Assembly: GCA_021731145.1 (NCBI GenBank) | Contig: JAKFXX010000030.1 | Span: forward strand, 1 to 64,000 | Length of the DNA stretch: 64,000 nt | Direction: 5' to 3' | Source: Gammaproteobacteria bacterium | Lineage (GTDB): Bacteria; Pseudomonadota; Gammaproteobacteria; Ga0077554; Ga007554 | In this document: one piece after another, positions 22,959 to 32,711 of the stretch | Numbering within the stretch: the stretch's first letter is position 1 | Layout of the letters: every line of letters starts with the position of its first letter | Notes under the pieces: generated by a model | The model's database searches: none | Told to the model about the DNA's origin: nothing | The model's input: only the letters and a program-made list of their open reading frames with translations | Position numbers and translations under genes: made by a program

Positions 22959-23243
22959 TTACAGCTTGATTGCCTTGGCGGCAAGCTTATTGCCATCTTT
23001 CTCGAAAGTCACCGTTACCTGCTGATTCTTGGCAACGCCCTTGAGCAAGGCCGGCGTGGCAACAAACGTGATGGGCTGGCGAGTTTCGGCGTCCAGCACA
23101 GTAAATGTGTGTGCCGCCGCATCCACGCCAGTTACGGCACCAATATGGGTATTCGGCCCTGCCATACTGCAAGACCACGCCGCGCTCGATCCCAATACCA
23201 TGCAGGCAGACAGCGCTACAACCGTCATCAATTTCGTCATCAT
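22959..23243 (-). CDS. Small exported protein of unknown function
   Basis: A 94-residue protein with a signal peptide (LMTVVALSACMVLGSSAAWS, mature protein from about residue 24) and a short all-beta-looking domain (VTGVDAAAHTFTVLDAETR, TFVATPALLKGV, QVTVTFEKDG). The pattern recalls small OB-fold periplasmic proteins such as CusF-like or DUF5666-like ones, but no metal-binding motif is evident. The ATG at 23243 has AAGAGGAT upstream; the longer in-frame extension is not plausible. It is monocistronic. Confidence 0.7.
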   Translation of the reverse strand: MMTKLMTVVALSACMVLGSSAAWSCSMAGPNTHIGAVTGVDAAAHTFTVLDAETRQPITFVATPALLKGVAKNQQVTVTFEKDGNKLAAKAIKL

Positions 23244-23361
23244 TGCGATCCTCTTGGGTAATTGCCGGAATTCAAGCATACACCTTTTGCAAAACTCATC
23301 AACCATACGAATTGTAGAGGATTCAGGGCCACTATCAACCTGTGCCGCTCACAATTTAAGT

Positions 23362-23964
23362 CTAAAAATGATCCGTAAAGAAAACCTCATCCAGATCCAA
23401 CTGCCCACCACGCGGGCGTGGCTCCTGCATCTTCTTGCCGATAGCGATCATCATGCAAATGGCGTGATCTTGCGGTAAGCGAATAAGGCGAGCTACAACG
23501 TCGAAATCGAAGCCGTCCATCGGACAGGAGTCATAACCCATCTCCCTGGCGAGCAGCATGATGCTCATGGCAGCCAGCGAGGCCGAGCGCATGCCTTCGT
23601 CGCGCTGCGCCTGCTCGTTGCCTGTGTAATATTCGCGCATGCCTGTTACCATGTGATCCTGTACATGAGGCGGGGCATTGCGTGAGTAGCGCTGCGGCTC
23701 CTTGTCCCAGGCTTTGAGATCCATGCACACCACCAGCAACAATGAGGCATCGGTGACCTGGGCTTGGCCCCATGACGCCTCGCGGATTTCCGCGCGCAAT
23801 GCGGGATCGCGCACTTGCACAAAGCGCCAGTGCTGGATGTTGAACGCTGTGGGAGAAAGAATGGCGTGCTTCATGAGCAGGCGTATTTCATCCTCACTCA
23901 TGCGGTGGTCCGGGTCGTACACCTTTACGGAACGGCGCGTTTGTATGGCTTGTTTTACATCCAC
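23362..23964 (-). CDS. Nitroreductase family FMN-dependent oxidoreductase
   Basis: A 200-residue flavoprotein of the NfsB/nitroreductase fold. The FMN-phosphate-binding RRSVKVYDPDH near the N-terminus, SPTAFNIQHWRFVQV, and the later LAAMSIMLLAREMGYDSCPMDGFD segment (shortened here to its key GYDSCPM) match the family. The physiological substrate cannot be deduced. It lies after ruvA on the same strand, separated by a repeat-rich spacer. Confidence 0.9.
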   Translation of the reverse strand: MDVKQAIQTRRSVKVYDPDHRMSEDEIRLLMKHAILSPTAFNIQHWRFVQVRDPALRAEIREASWGQAQVTDASLLLVVCMDLKAWDKEPQRYSRNAPPHVQDHMVTGMREYYTGNEQAQRDEGMRSASLAAMSIMLLAREMGYDSCPMDGFDFDVVARLIRLPQDHAICMMIAIGKKMQEPRPRGGQLDLDEVFFTDHF

Positions 23965-23984
23965 TTTTTTACCTCTTAGCGGCT

Positions 23985-24119
23985 TGTGCCGTAACCCACC
24001 TGATGTTCATTAAAAAATGCTTTGTGTCGCTGCGCGACGCTTGGTGGGTTACGCAAAAAACGCTCTTGTGCCCTTTGGGTAAACCCACCCTACATTCCAC
24101 TACTCTACCACCCTACATT
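23985..24119. repeat. Inverted intergenic repeat between ruvA and nitroreductase
   Basis: CGTAACCCACC near 23990 is inverted as GGTGGGTTACG near 24050, and further GGGT/ACCC units and two CCCTACATT-like ends follow to 24119. This is the GTAGGTTGGGTTACG-type dispersed repeat seen in many proteobacteria. It occupies the place where ruvB would be expected. Confidence 0.6.
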
Positions 24120-24725
24120 TCACTTTACGGCCGCCTGCAGGGCGCGCCGAATTATTTCTTCGCTGGTGAGTCCGGCAGCATCTATCGCCAGCGCCATGCG
24201 GCTCGCCTCCGGGGGCTTGTAACCTAGCGCGATCAATGCGCTGATGGCATCGTTGCGCGGGTTATTTTCCACCGCAGTGATTATGCCGCCGCCCAGGCCG
24301 GGCATCTCTGCCGCGCCGCCCTTGATGGCAAGGCGGTCGCGCATTTCGATAATCAAACGTTCGGCGGTCTTTTTGCCTACACCTGGCAGACGGATCAGCG
24401 TGGCGATGTCGTTATCATGCACACAGCGGGCAAAGGCGTCGGCGGAGATGCCTGACAATATGGCTAGCGCCAACTTGGCGCCGATGCCGCTGACCTTGAT
24501 CAACTGGCGGAACAGCGTGCGCTCGGCCTCGCTGGCAAAACCAAACAGGAGATGGGCATCTTCGCGTACCACCAGATGAGTGAGCAGAGTAATTTCGCTG
24601 CCTGCGGCGGGCAGCTCATAAAAGGTGGTCATCGGCGCTTCGATTTCATAGCCGACACCCTGCACATCCAGCAGCAAATGCGGCGCCTGCTTCCACAACA
24701 ACTTTCCGTGCAAACGCCCGATCAT
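24120..24725 (-). CDS. ruvA: Holliday junction branch migration protein RuvA
   Basis: Binds Holliday junctions and recruits RuvB. About 201 residues: the OB domain ([20 protein letters not shown]), two HhH motifs ([37 protein letters not shown]) and the C-terminal RuvB-binding domain ([19 protein letters not shown]). The start at 24725 overlaps the ruvC stop by four bases. An upstream in-frame extension lies inside ruvC and was rejected. Confidence 0.96.
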   Translation of the reverse strand: MIGRLHGKLLWKQAPHLLLDVQGVGYEIEAPMTTFYELPAAGSEITLLTHLVVREDAHLLFGFASEAERTLFRQLIKVSGIGAKLALAILSGISADAFARCVHDNDIATLIRLPGVGKKTAERLIIEMRDRLAIKGGAAEMPGLGGGIITAVENNPRNDAISALIALGYKPPEASRMALAIDAAGLTSEEIIRRALQAAVK

Positions 24726-25255
24726 CGCAGCCGCCCGGCACGCATGCCACGCACTGTCTGCCCCTTGGACACATTCATTGCCTGTAGTGTCTGATGAACA
24801 TGACTGTGACACAGCGCGCAAGCCAGCGCGTCCGCCGCATCAGCCTGTGGCGAGCCGGGCAGCTTGAGCAACGCCTTGACCATGTGCTGCACCTGCGCCT
24901 TGGCGGCATTGCCCTTGCCGGCGATGGCCTGCTTGATCTGCGCCGGGGTGTATTCATACACCAGGAGTGATTGCACAACCCCCGCACAAATCGCCGCGCC
25001 GCGCGCCTGCCCAAGCTTGAGCGCCGAGTCGACGTTGTGCCTCATGAACACTTGCTCAATTGCCATGACATGGGGATTATATGTTGCAACAATCTCGCTG
25101 ATTCCTTCAAAGATGGTTTTGAGGCGCGCAGGAAGCGACACATCCGTCATTCGCACACAACCGCTGGTGACATAACTCACTCGTCCGCCTTCCACGTCGA
25201 TAACGCCAAAGCCTGTGATGCGTGAACCGGGATCAATACCGAGAATGCGGGTCAT
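24722..25255 (-). CDS. ruvC: Crossover junction endodeoxyribonuclease RuvC
   Basis: Resolves Holliday junctions. In 177 residues the catalytic acids are visible in [17 protein letters not shown] (Asp 7), VMAIEQVFM (Glu) and [12 protein letters not shown] (Asp pair). It lies between yebC and ruvA. Confidence 0.97.
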   Translation of the reverse strand: MTRILGIDPGSRITGFGVIDVEGGRVSYVTSGCVRMTDVSLPARLKTIFEGISEIVATYNPHVMAIEQVFMRHNVDSALKLGQARGAAICAGVVQSLLVYEYTPAQIKQAIAGKGNAAKAQVQHMVKALLKLPGSPQADAADALACALCHSHVHQTLQAMNVSKGQTVRGMRAGRLR

Positions 25256-25281
25256 AGGGGTGATTTATTCACGGATAGGCT

Positions 25282-26025
25282 CTAAAGCTGGGCCATGATT
25301 TCTGCGGATATATCCGCGTTGGAATAGACGTTCTGCACGTCGTCCAGGTCTTCCAGCATGTCCAGCAACTTGACCATTTTTTCGGCGTCATCGTGGTCAA
25401 GAACGGCGCTGGTGGAGGCCTGCATGGTGATCTCCGCCTGCGCCGGGAGAAAACCCGCCGCGCTCATTGCCTCTTTCACCAGTGCGAACGCCTCGGGTGC
25501 GGTGAGTACGTCGATAGAGCCGTCGCCATGAACCGCCACATCATCTGCACCCACCTCCAATGCAGCCTCTATGATCTTGTCTTCATTGCTGCCGGGTGGA
25601 TAGGTGAGAATGCCGATCTTTTTGAACAGGTAAGCAACCGAGCCTTCAGTGCCGAGATTGCCGCCGTGTTTGGTGAAAGCATGGCGCACATCAGCCACGG
25701 TGCGAGTGCGCTTGTCGGTCATGCAGTCTACGATGACGGCAACACCGCCGGGGCCATAGCCCTCGTAGCGAACCTCTTCGAAATTGTCACCTTCCTGGGC
25801 GCCCGCGCCACGCTTTACCGCGCGCTCGATGGTATCCCGCGTCATATTGTTGACCAGGGCTTTGTCGATTGCCGTGCGCAAGCGGGGATTGGATGCTGCG
25901 TCAGGGCCGCCGGCGCGAGCGGAGACGGTGATTTCCCTGATTAATTTGGTAAACAGCTTGCCACGCCTGGCGTCCTGGGAATTCTTGCGGTGCTGAATAT
26001 TCGCCCATTTACTATGTCCGGCCAT
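25282..26025 (-). CDS. yebC: YebC/PmpR family regulatory protein
   Basis: A 247-residue protein with the family start [22 protein letters not shown], then [31 protein letters not shown] and [18 protein letters not shown]. The family has members acting as DNA-binding regulators and others acting on translation of proline-rich stretches; the sequence alone does not say which applies. It precedes ruvC, the usual order. Confidence 0.95.
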   Translation of the reverse strand: MAGHSKWANIQHRKNSQDARRGKLFTKLIREITVSARAGGPDAASNPRLRTAIDKALVNNMTRDTIERAVKRGAGAQEGDNFEEVRYEGYGPGGVAVIVDCMTDKRTRTVADVRHAFTKHGGNLGTEGSVAYLFKKIGILTYPPGSNEDKIIEAALEVGADDVAVHGDGSIDVLTAPEAFALVKEAMSAAGFLPAQAEITMQASTSAVLDHDDAEKMVKLLDMLEDLDDVQNVYSNADISAEIMAQL

Positions 26026-26050
26026 AGACCTTCTTTAAACCTCGCTTACT

Positions 26051-26070
26051 GTCAGGTACGGCAACCTGAC
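26051..26070. repeat. Short palindrome with CCTACATT end
   Basis: GTCAGGT pairs with ACCTGAC around ACGGCA and is followed by CTACATTT. The same hairpin-plus-CCTACAT arrangement occurs at 22822-22846 and near 24095, so these appear to be members of one small dispersed palindrome family. Confidence 0.55.
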
Positions 26071-26086
26071 CTACATTTCCAAGCTT

Positions 26087-27184
26087 TCACAAAACCTCAA
26101 ACATCCGCTCCAGCGCCAGCCGCGCCTCACGCGCCTCGTGTTCCGGCACACGGATGCGATTGACCACGTTGCCCTCCACCAGATTCTCCAGCGTCCATAG
26201 CAGATGCTGTGGGTCAACGCGGAACATGGTGGAGCACATGCACACGGTGGGCGACATGAAGTGTACAGACTTGCCTTCATGCTGAAGACTCTCATGGAGA
26301 CGCTGCACCAGGTTAAGCTCCGTGCCCACCAGCCAGCGCGTGCCGGGCGCGGATTCGGTGACCGTATTGATGATGTATTCGGTGGAGCCGACATAATCGG
26401 ATTTTTCGCACACCTCGAAGGAGCATTCGGGGTGCGATATCACCTTGGCATCAGGGAAACGCGCAAGGAATTGGTCGATGTGCTGCGGCTTGAACATCTG
26501 ATGCACCGAGCAAAACCCCTTCCACAAAATCATTTTGGCATTGCGGATCTGCTCGGCCGTCAAGCCACCCAGCGGCTGGTTGAAATCCCACACCACCATC
26601 TGATCAAGCGGAATGCCCATGCGGTGGCCGGTATTGCGCCCCAGGTGCTGATCGGGGAAAAACAGCACCTTGCCACGCCGCGCGAAAGACCATTCCAATA
26701 CATGGCGCGCGTTGGTAGAGGTGCACACGATGCCACCGTGCCGACCGCAAAACGCCTTCAGATCGGCGGCAGAATTGATATAGGTAACAGGCGTCACCTG
26801 TTCATCGGGATCAAACACCTCGCTCAGTTCACGCCAGGCGCGCTCCACTTTGGCGAGGTTCGCCATATCGGCCATCGAACAGCCTGCCGCGAGATCCGGC
26901 AATATGGAAACCTGCTCGGGACGCGACAGGATATCCGCCACCTCCGCCATGAAATGCACACCGCAAAATACTATGAATTCCGCGTTGGAACTGGCGGCCT
27001 TGCGTGACAGCTTGAGAGAATCGCCCGTGAAATCGGCATGGCGGTAGACTTCTTCACGCTGATAGTGATGGCCAAGAATGACCAGCCGCTCGCCCAGCGC
27101 CGCCTTCGCAGCGCGAATGCGCGCATCGCATTCCTCGTCGGAAAGTTCGGTGAACTGCTGAATTGCTCGTGCGGTTGCTGCCAT
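26087..27184 (-). CDS. nadA: Quinolinate synthase A
   Basis: A [4Fe-4S] enzyme that condenses iminoaspartate with dihydroxyacetone phosphate to quinolinate in de novo NAD synthesis. In 365 residues the three cluster Cys are in VFCGVHFMAE, GGIVCTSTNARHV and PTVCMCSTMFRVDPQHLLW; LVILGHHYQREEV and SHPECSFEV are further family marks. It lies between aspS and yebC, 3.4 kb from nadB. Confidence 0.96.
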   Translation of the reverse strand: MAATARAIQQFTELSDEECDARIRAAKAALGERLVILGHHYQREEVYRHADFTGDSLKLSRKAASSNAEFIVFCGVHFMAEVADILSRPEQVSILPDLAAGCSMADMANLAKVERAWRELSEVFDPDEQVTPVTYINSAADLKAFCGRHGGIVCTSTNARHVLEWSFARRGKVLFFPDQHLGRNTGHRMGIPLDQMVVWDFNQPLGGLTAEQIRNAKMILWKGFCSVHQMFKPQHIDQFLARFPDAKVISHPECSFEVCEKSDYVGSTEYIINTVTESAPGTRWLVGTELNLVQRLHESLQHEGKSVHFMSPTVCMCSTMFRVDPQHLLWTLENLVEGNVVNRIRVPEHEAREARLALERMFEVL

Positions 27185-27209
27185 TTATTTGCACCTCAAA
27201 ATCGGATTT

Positions 27210-29084
27210 TCAAACCGCTGTCGTGGTGGCACGAAGCCTGATACCCAACTCCCGCAAATGCGTATCACCCACGGGTGAAGGCGCGGAGGTGAGCGGGCAA
27301 GCGGCAGTCTGGGTCTTGGGGAAGGCCATCACGTCGCGGATCGACTGCGCGCCAGTCATCAGCATCACCAAGCGGTCCAGACCAAAGGCAATACCGCCAT
27401 GCGGCGGGCAACCGTAGGTGAGCGCGTCGAGCAGGAAGCCAAACTTATCACGCGCCTCTTCATCGCCGATGCCCAGAATACGGAATACTGCCGCCTGCAT
27501 TTCAGGCCGGTGGATACGGATCGAACCGCCGCCCGCCTCGGTGCCGTTGAGCACCATGTCGTAAGCGCGCGACAGGGCTGCGCCGGGATTGGCTTCGAGC
27601 GTGGCAATATCATTCGCCGTAACGTCACCCCGGGCACCCCAACCCTCAGAAAAAGCAAGATCAACTGCAATCCTTTCACTCATACCCTCAATATCCCCCG
27701 TGGGGGCGGTAAACGGATGATGCAAAGCCGACCAGCGATTACCTTTTTCGTCCCACTCGAACATCGGAAAATCAACCACCCACAGCGGCCGCCAACCCTG
27801 TTCCACCAGCCCACGATCATGGCCCAGTTTGATACGCAACGCACCCAGTGATTCATTGACCACTGTTGCCTTGTCGGCACCAAAGAAGATCAGGTCGTTA
27901 TTTTCCGCACCGGTACGCGCCAGCATCGCCTCAACCACGTCGTCAGGAATGAACTTGAGGATCGGCGACTGCAAGCCTTCGCGGCCTGCAGCGCGGTCAT
28001 TAACCTTGATATAGGCCAACCCCTTGGCGCCGTAAATCGCCACAAACTGGGTGTAGTCGTCGATTTCCTTGCGGCTCAACGCCCCGCCGCCGGGCAAGCG
28101 CAGCGCTGCCACGCGCCCCTTGGGATCATTGGCCGCACCGGAGAACACCTTGAAGTCAACGCTCTTCATCAGGTCACCAATATCCACCAACTCCAGAGGG
28201 ATGCGCAGATCGGGCTTGTCCACACCGAAACGCGCTATCGCCTCGGCATAGGTCATGCGTGGAAATGGCTTGGGCAGAGCAACCTCCAGCACCTTAGCGA
28301 ACAACTCGCGCAGCATGTCTTCATTGAGGTTCATGATCTGATTTTCATCCATGAACGAGGTCTCGATGTCGATCTGGGTGAATTCCGGTTGGCGGTCGGC
28401 GCGCAGGTCTTCATCGCGGAAGCAGCGCACGATCTGGTAGTAGCGGTCCAACCCGCCCATCATCAGCAACTGTTTGAAAAGCTGCGGTGACTGCGGCAGC
28501 GCGAAGAATTCACCGGGATGGGTACGGCTCGGCACCAGATAATCACGCGCGCCTTCCGGTGTGGATTTGGTCAGGATCGGAGTTTCGACATCCAGAAAAC
28601 CTTGCGCATCGAGAAACCCTCGCAGGGTACGCGTCACTTGCGCACGTAGTCGCAGGCGCTGCAACATCTGCGGGCGGCGCAGATCGATATAGCGGTAGCG
28701 CAGACGGGTTTCTTCGTTGACATCGCTTTCATCGGATATGGCATCAACCACTGAAAACGGTGGCGGCTCGGCGCGGTTAAGAATCTCCAGTGATTGACAT
28801 GCAATCTCAACCTGGCCGGTTGCCATATTGGGATTTTCCGTACCTGCGGGGCGACGGCGCACCGTGCCTTTGATGCGCAGCACATATTCGCTGCGCACAC
28901 GCTCGGCCGTCATGAATGTCTCGGGATTTTCAGGATCGAACACAACTTGAACCAATCCTTCGCGGTCACGCAGATCAACAAAGATCACCCCGCCATGATC
29001 ACGGCGACGGTGCACCCAGCCACATAATTCGACATCCTGGCCCAGCAAAGATTCATTCAAATGCCCACAGTAATGACTGCGCAT
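27210..29084 (-). CDS. aspS: Aspartyl-tRNA synthetase (bacterial type)
   Basis: A class II synthetase. In 624 residues: the N-terminal OB anticodon domain ([23 protein letters not shown] shortened to [10 protein letters not shown]), motif 2 ([20 protein letters not shown]), the GAD insertion domain (about 290-410) and motif 3 ([15 protein letters not shown]). It is about 25-30 residues longer than E. coli AspRS; the extra part appears to lie after [13 protein letters not shown] (about residues 470-500, reading [19 protein letters not shown]). Whether it also charges tRNA-Asn cannot be decided here. Confidence 0.95.
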   Translation of the reverse strand: MRSHYCGHLNESLLGQDVELCGWVHRRRDHGGVIFVDLRDREGLVQVVFDPENPETFMTAERVRSEYVLRIKGTVRRRPAGTENPNMATGQVEIACQSLEILNRAEPPPFSVVDAISDESDVNEETRLRYRYIDLRRPQMLQRLRLRAQVTRTLRGFLDAQGFLDVETPILTKSTPEGARDYLVPSRTHPGEFFALPQSPQLFKQLLMMGGLDRYYQIVRCFRDEDLRADRQPEFTQIDIETSFMDENQIMNLNEDMLRELFAKVLEVALPKPFPRMTYAEAIARFGVDKPDLRIPLELVDIGDLMKSVDFKVFSGAANDPKGRVAALRLPGGGALSRKEIDDYTQFVAIYGAKGLAYIKVNDRAAGREGLQSPILKFIPDDVVEAMLARTGAENNDLIFFGADKATVVNESLGALRIKLGHDRGLVEQGWRPLWVVDFPMFEWDEKGNRWSALHHPFTAPTGDIEGMSERIAVDLAFSEGWGARGDVTANDIATLEANPGAALSRAYDMVLNGTEAGGGSIRIHRPEMQAAVFRILGIGDEEARDKFGFLLDALTYGCPPHGGIAFGLDRLVMLMTGAQSIRDVMAFPKTQTAACPLTSAPSPVGDTHLRELGIRLRATTTAV

Positions 29085-29143
29085 GATACTTTTCCTAATG
29101 TTTTTTGGAGTTAGATAGTGTTACGCATTCACCCTCTCCCCAG

Positions 29144-29167
29144 CCCTCTCCCGCAAGCGGGAGAGGG
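29144..29167. repeat. Perfect palindrome in the aspS-DUF502 spacer
   Basis: CCCTCTCCCGC pairs with GCGGGAGAGGG around AA, within a longer CT-rich stretch (CCCTCTCCCCAGCCCTCTCC). This type of CCCTCTCCC/GGGAGAGGG element is a common dispersed intergenic repeat. It could act as an mRNA-stabilising or terminating hairpin between the two genes. Confidence 0.65.
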
Positions 29168-29196
29168 GGCGGTGGGTAAGGCGTTCAAAGCAAATA

Positions 29197-29853
29197 TTAC
29201 GTTTCGCCGCCCTGCGGGGCAACGTCGGCGCGCACTTCAGCCACACCCTTGCCATTCCACTTCGGCACCACTGCGCCCATGGAGATGATCATTTTGAGTC
29301 CATCGTCGACACTCATCTCCAGCTCCACCACGTCCTTGCGCGGCACCATGAGAAAAAAACCGGACGTCGGGTTGGGGGTGGTGGGGACATAGACATTGAC
29401 CACCTCATCCGCAGTCTTGGCCTGGGCCTCGCCGACTGCGGTGCCAGTCTGGAATGCCAGCGTCCACAGACCGCGGCGCGGGTACTCAATGAGAAGCACC
29501 TTGCGGAACGACTGCCCGCCGGAGGTGAACACCGTTTCGGTGAGCTGCTTGACCGCCGAATAGATGGGGCGCACCAACGGGATGCGCGATAAAAACTTCT
29601 CCCACACCGCCACCATCTGCCGCCCAAAGAAATTGGCCACCACAATGCCCGTGGCCAGCACCACTGCAACAGACAGCAGCACACCCAAACCAGGAATATG
29701 GAAGCCAAACAGCTTGTCGGGGTGATAGGCGGCCGGCAGAACCAGCAAGGTCTGGTCCATGAAGTCAACCAGCAACTTGATCACCAGCACGGTAACACCC
29801 AGCGGCAACCAGACCAGCAGACCGGCAATCAGATAACGGCGCAAACGCGGCAT
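29197..29853 (-). CDS. DUF502 family membrane protein
   Basis: A 218-residue protein with two membrane segments (about 6-26, IAGLLVWLPLGVTVLVIKLL, and about 52-75, GVLLSVAVVLATGIVVANFFG) and a conserved soluble domain (RIPLVRPIYSAVKQLTETV, VLLIEYPRRGLWTLAFQTG, VYVPTTPNPTSGFFLMVPR). These segments define DUF502. The function is unknown. It sits 17 bases downstream of the FmdB-type gene and upstream of aspS, a common arrangement. Confidence 0.9.
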   Translation of the reverse strand: MPRLRRYLIAGLLVWLPLGVTVLVIKLLVDFMDQTLLVLPAAYHPDKLFGFHIPGLGVLLSVAVVLATGIVVANFFGRQMVAVWEKFLSRIPLVRPIYSAVKQLTETVFTSGGQSFRKVLLIEYPRRGLWTLAFQTGTAVGEAQAKTADEVVNVYVPTTPNPTSGFFLMVPRKDVVELEMSVDDGLKMIISMGAVVPKWNGKGVAEVRADVAPQGGET

Positions 29854-29870
29854 CAGTCAGTTACCCTGCG

Positions 29871-30137
29871 TCAGGATTTAGTGGCAGGGGGTGTGGCGGC
29901 AGCCGTACCGGACGGCGCGTCGGAAGCGGTGGACGCCGCCTCTTTCTTCTTTGCCCCTCCCTTGAAGTCGGTCTCATACCAGCCGCTACCCTTCAAGCGA
30001 AATCCGGCGGCGGAGATCAGTTTCTTCAATTGCGGCTGGCCGCACGCAGGACATTCAACCAGCGGAGCATCGCTCATTTTCTGGATTGCATCCAGAGAGT
30101 GGCCGCAAGCAGCGCATTGGTATTCGTAAATGGGCAT
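29871..30137 (-). CDS. FmdB-type zinc-ribbon protein
   Basis: An 88-residue protein with the FmdB/CxxC_CxxC_SSSS signature: MPIYEYQCAACGH and ECPACGQPQLKKL give two Cys pairs for one zinc ion. The tail is Ala/Thr/Ser-rich and low-complexity. Members are often called putative regulators of formamidase or amidase genes, which is not supported by the context here (DUF502, aspS). It is divergent from the ABC exporter. Confidence 0.85.
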   Translation of the reverse strand: MPIYEYQCAACGHSLDAIQKMSDAPLVECPACGQPQLKKLISAAGFRLKGSGWYETDFKGGAKKKEAASTASDAPSGTAAATPPATKS

Positions 30138-30304
30138 AAGGCTAAAATCCTCTCAACGAACAAGGCAAAACGATGGGAATACAATCAAATGGGCATGATT
30201 ATACACTTTTCAAGCCATTGAATGGCATAACCCTACCAGGGCGATAACAAGATAAATCCTGTAAACTCCACCCTTATCAAGTGTTTTTCTGAGCGCCCCA
30301 CCCC

Positions 30305-32149
30305 ATGCACACGCAACACGCTGCCCCCTTGCCCGAGAACCGCAACGACTGGAAAACCATACGCACCCTGCTGCCCTATCTTTGGGAGTACCGCGCGCGG
30401 GTGGTGCTGGCGATGGCTTTCCTGGTGCTGGCAAAACTGGCTGGCGTTGCCATACCTCTGGCGCTCAAAGGGGTGGTCGACGCGTTGGACAAGACTCACC
30501 AGACCATTGTTATCCTGCCGCTCGCCCTGCTGATCGGCTATGGGGCACTGCGTCTGGCGAGCACGTTATTCAGTGAGCTGCGCGACGTAGTGTTTGCCAA
30601 GGTGGCGCAACGCGCCATCCGCAACATCGCGCTCAAAGTGTTTCGCCATCTGCACTCGCTGGCGCTGCGTTTTCATCTGGAGCGCCAGACCGGTGGCATG
30701 TCGCGCGATATCGAGCGCGGCACGCGCGGCATGAGTTTTTTGCTGTCTTTCATGTTGTTCAATATCCTGCCAACCATCCTTGAGATCGCCATGGTGGCGG
30801 TGATTTTGTTCGCCAATTACAACCCGTGGTTCGCCATCATCACCACCGCCACAATCGTCATCTACATCATCTTCAGCCTGGTGGTCACCGAGAGGCGCAT
30901 GGGCGTGCGCCGCGTGATGAACGAGATGGATTCGAAGGCCAATAACCGCGCCATCGACAGCCTGCTTAATTACGAGACGGTGAAATACTTCAACAACGAA
31001 GACTACGAAGCGCGGCGTTATGACGAACACATGAAGGGGTGGGAGCACGCCGCAATCAGGAACCAAACCTCCCTATCCTTTCTTAACTTCGGACAGGGTG
31101 CGATTATCGCTGCCGGTGTCACATTGCTGATGATCCTGGCCAGCCAGGGCGTAGCGGATGGCACCATGACCATGGGCGATCTGGTGCTGGTCAACGCTTA
31201 TCTGTTGCAGCTATTCATCCCACTCAACTTCCTTGGATTCGTCTATCGGGAAATCAAGCACTCGCTTACCGACATGGAAAAGATGTTCAGCCTGCTCGAC
31301 AAGCCGCTGGACATCCGCGACAAACCCGGCGCGCCCGCCTTGGTAGTCGGCAACGGCGCGGTGCGCTTCGAGCATGTCAATTTTGGTTATCAAGCTGAAC
31401 GGCAGATCCTGCACGACCTCGACTTTGACATTCCACCGGGACAAAAAGTCGCAGTGGTGGGCACCAGCGGCGCGGGCAAATCGACGCTGTCGCGCCTGCT
31501 ATTCCGCTTTTATGATGTAGACGGTGGTCGCATCCTGATCAACGGTCAGGACATCCGCGAGGTCAGCCAACAAAGCTTGCGTGCGACCATCGGCATCGTC
31601 CCGCAGGACACGGTGCTGTTCAATGACACCATTTATTACAACATTGCCTATGCCCGGCCCGATGCACCACGCGAAGAGGTGATCCACGCCGCGCGGATGG
31701 CGCACATACACGACTTCATCGAATCACTGCCATTGGGCTACGACACCCAGGTCGGCGAGCGTGGACTTAAGCTCTCGGGCGGCGAAAAACAGCGTGTCGC
31801 CATTGCGCGCACCATACTGAAAAACCCCAAGATCCTGATCTTCGATGAGGCCACCTCGGCGCTCGACTCCCACTCCGAACAGGCGATCCTCACCGCCCTC
31901 GCCGAGGTCGCCGCCGACCACACCACACTGGTCATTGCCCACCGCCTGTCCACCATCGTGGACGCCGATCAGATCATCGTCATGGAGCACGGACACATTG
32001 TGGAACGCGGCACACACAGTGATCTGTTGCAACAGGGCAATGTATACGCGCGCATGTGGGCATTGCAGCAGCAGGAGCGGAGGAAAGAAGAGGCGGCAGA
32101 ACCGGAAGTGGAACTGGCTCTTGCTACCGCGCTGCGTCCGGGGATTTGA
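30305..32149 (+). CDS. ABC exporter of the Atm1/heavy-metal-tolerance type
   Basis: A 614-residue half-transporter with fused domains. Residues about 35-330 hold six membrane helices and the Atm1-type segment INYETVKYFNNEDYE-like (LLNYETVKYFNNEDYEARRY). The ATPase domain has GTSGAGKSTLSRLLF (Walker A), LSGGEKQRVAIART (signature), LIFDEATSALDS (Walker B) and the switch His in VIAHRLST. Relatives move glutathione-linked sulfur or metal-thiol compounds out of the cytoplasm. No clear ribosome site precedes the ATG. The 3' end overlaps the convergent gene at 32124 by 26 bases. Confidence 0.92.
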   Translation: MHTQHAAPLPENRNDWKTIRTLLPYLWEYRARVVLAMAFLVLAKLAGVAIPLALKGVVDALDKTHQTIVILPLALLIGYGALRLASTLFSELRDVVFAKVAQRAIRNIALKVFRHLHSLALRFHLERQTGGMSRDIERGTRGMSFLLSFMLFNILPTILEIAMVAVILFANYNPWFAIITTATIVIYIIFSLVVTERRMGVRRVMNEMDSKANNRAIDSLLNYETVKYFNNEDYEARRYDEHMKGWEHAAIRNQTSLSFLNFGQGAIIAAGVTLLMILASQGVADGTMTMGDLVLVNAYLLQLFIPLNFLGFVYREIKHSLTDMEKMFSLLDKPLDIRDKPGAPALVVGNGAVRFEHVNFGYQAERQILHDLDFDIPPGQKVAVVGTSGAGKSTLSRLLFRFYDVDGGRILINGQDIREVSQQSLRATIGIVPQDTVLFNDTIYYNIAYARPDAPREEVIHAARMAHIHDFIESLPLGYDTQVGERGLKLSGGEKQRVAIARTILKNPKILIFDEATSALDSHSEQAILTALAEVAADHTTLVIAHRLSTIVDADQIIVMEHGHIVERGTHSDLLQQGNVYARMWALQQQERRKEEAAEPEVELALATALRPGI

Positions 32150-32711
32150 AACTGCGTTGTTTCATCTGGCCGATTTCCGCAAACATGTGCTGTGACAAGA
32201 CGACTGTCATATCGGAAATCTTGTTGATCATCGCAAGGCATTCGTCGGGGCTTCCTTGGCCCTGCGCCGTCAGCAGGTAGATCGCAACGTCCAGATTGTC
32301 CCGTTCTTTCTTGATGGCGCCCCACATTTCCGGAAGCTCCTTGCCGGTGAAAAAAGTCTTGAGGCGAATCATGTAAATCCTGAAATTGGCCTCCCATTTC
32401 ATCACGGCCTCGTTATAGCTGCGCATCTCCTCATTGAGCTGCTTGGCTGGCACCTCTTTCATGTGACCCACGACGACATTCTGCGAGTGGGTCAGAACCT
32501 CCCCTACGGCTCCGTTGATTTCCTCAAGCATCTTGTACTTCTGATCCAGCTCCTTGCCGAACTGGGCCTGCTCCGCTGTGAAACCTTGCTGAAATAGCCA
32601 ATTCTTGTGCTGCCATCGAGCGGCGATGTATTGGACCAGCAATCCGCTGATAATGGCGCCTGCGATAACAAGCCCCAACGGCGAATTGAGAAATTGCACC
32701 AATTTATTCAT
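32124..32711 (-). CDS. Small membrane-anchored protein coupled to the patatin gene
   Basis: A protein of about 195 residues with one N-terminal membrane segment (about 10-30, LGLVIAGAIISGLLVQYIAA) and a long helical, charged remainder (EQAQFGKELDQKYKMLEEIN) that could form coiled coils. I do not recognise the family. The ATG at 32711 overlaps the patatin stop codon (ATGA), so the two are translationally coupled and probably work together at the membrane. An in-frame reading 11 codons longer would overlap patatin further and is less likely. Confidence 0.7.
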   Translation of the reverse strand: MNKLVQFLNSPLGLVIAGAIISGLLVQYIAARWQHKNWLFQQGFTAEQAQFGKELDQKYKMLEEINGAVGEVLTHSQNVVVGHMKEVPAKQLNEEMRSYNEAVMKWEANFRIYMIRLKTFFTGKELPEMWGAIKKERDNLDVAIYLLTAQGQGSPDECLAMINKISDMTVVLSQHMFAEIGQMKQRSFKSPDAAR

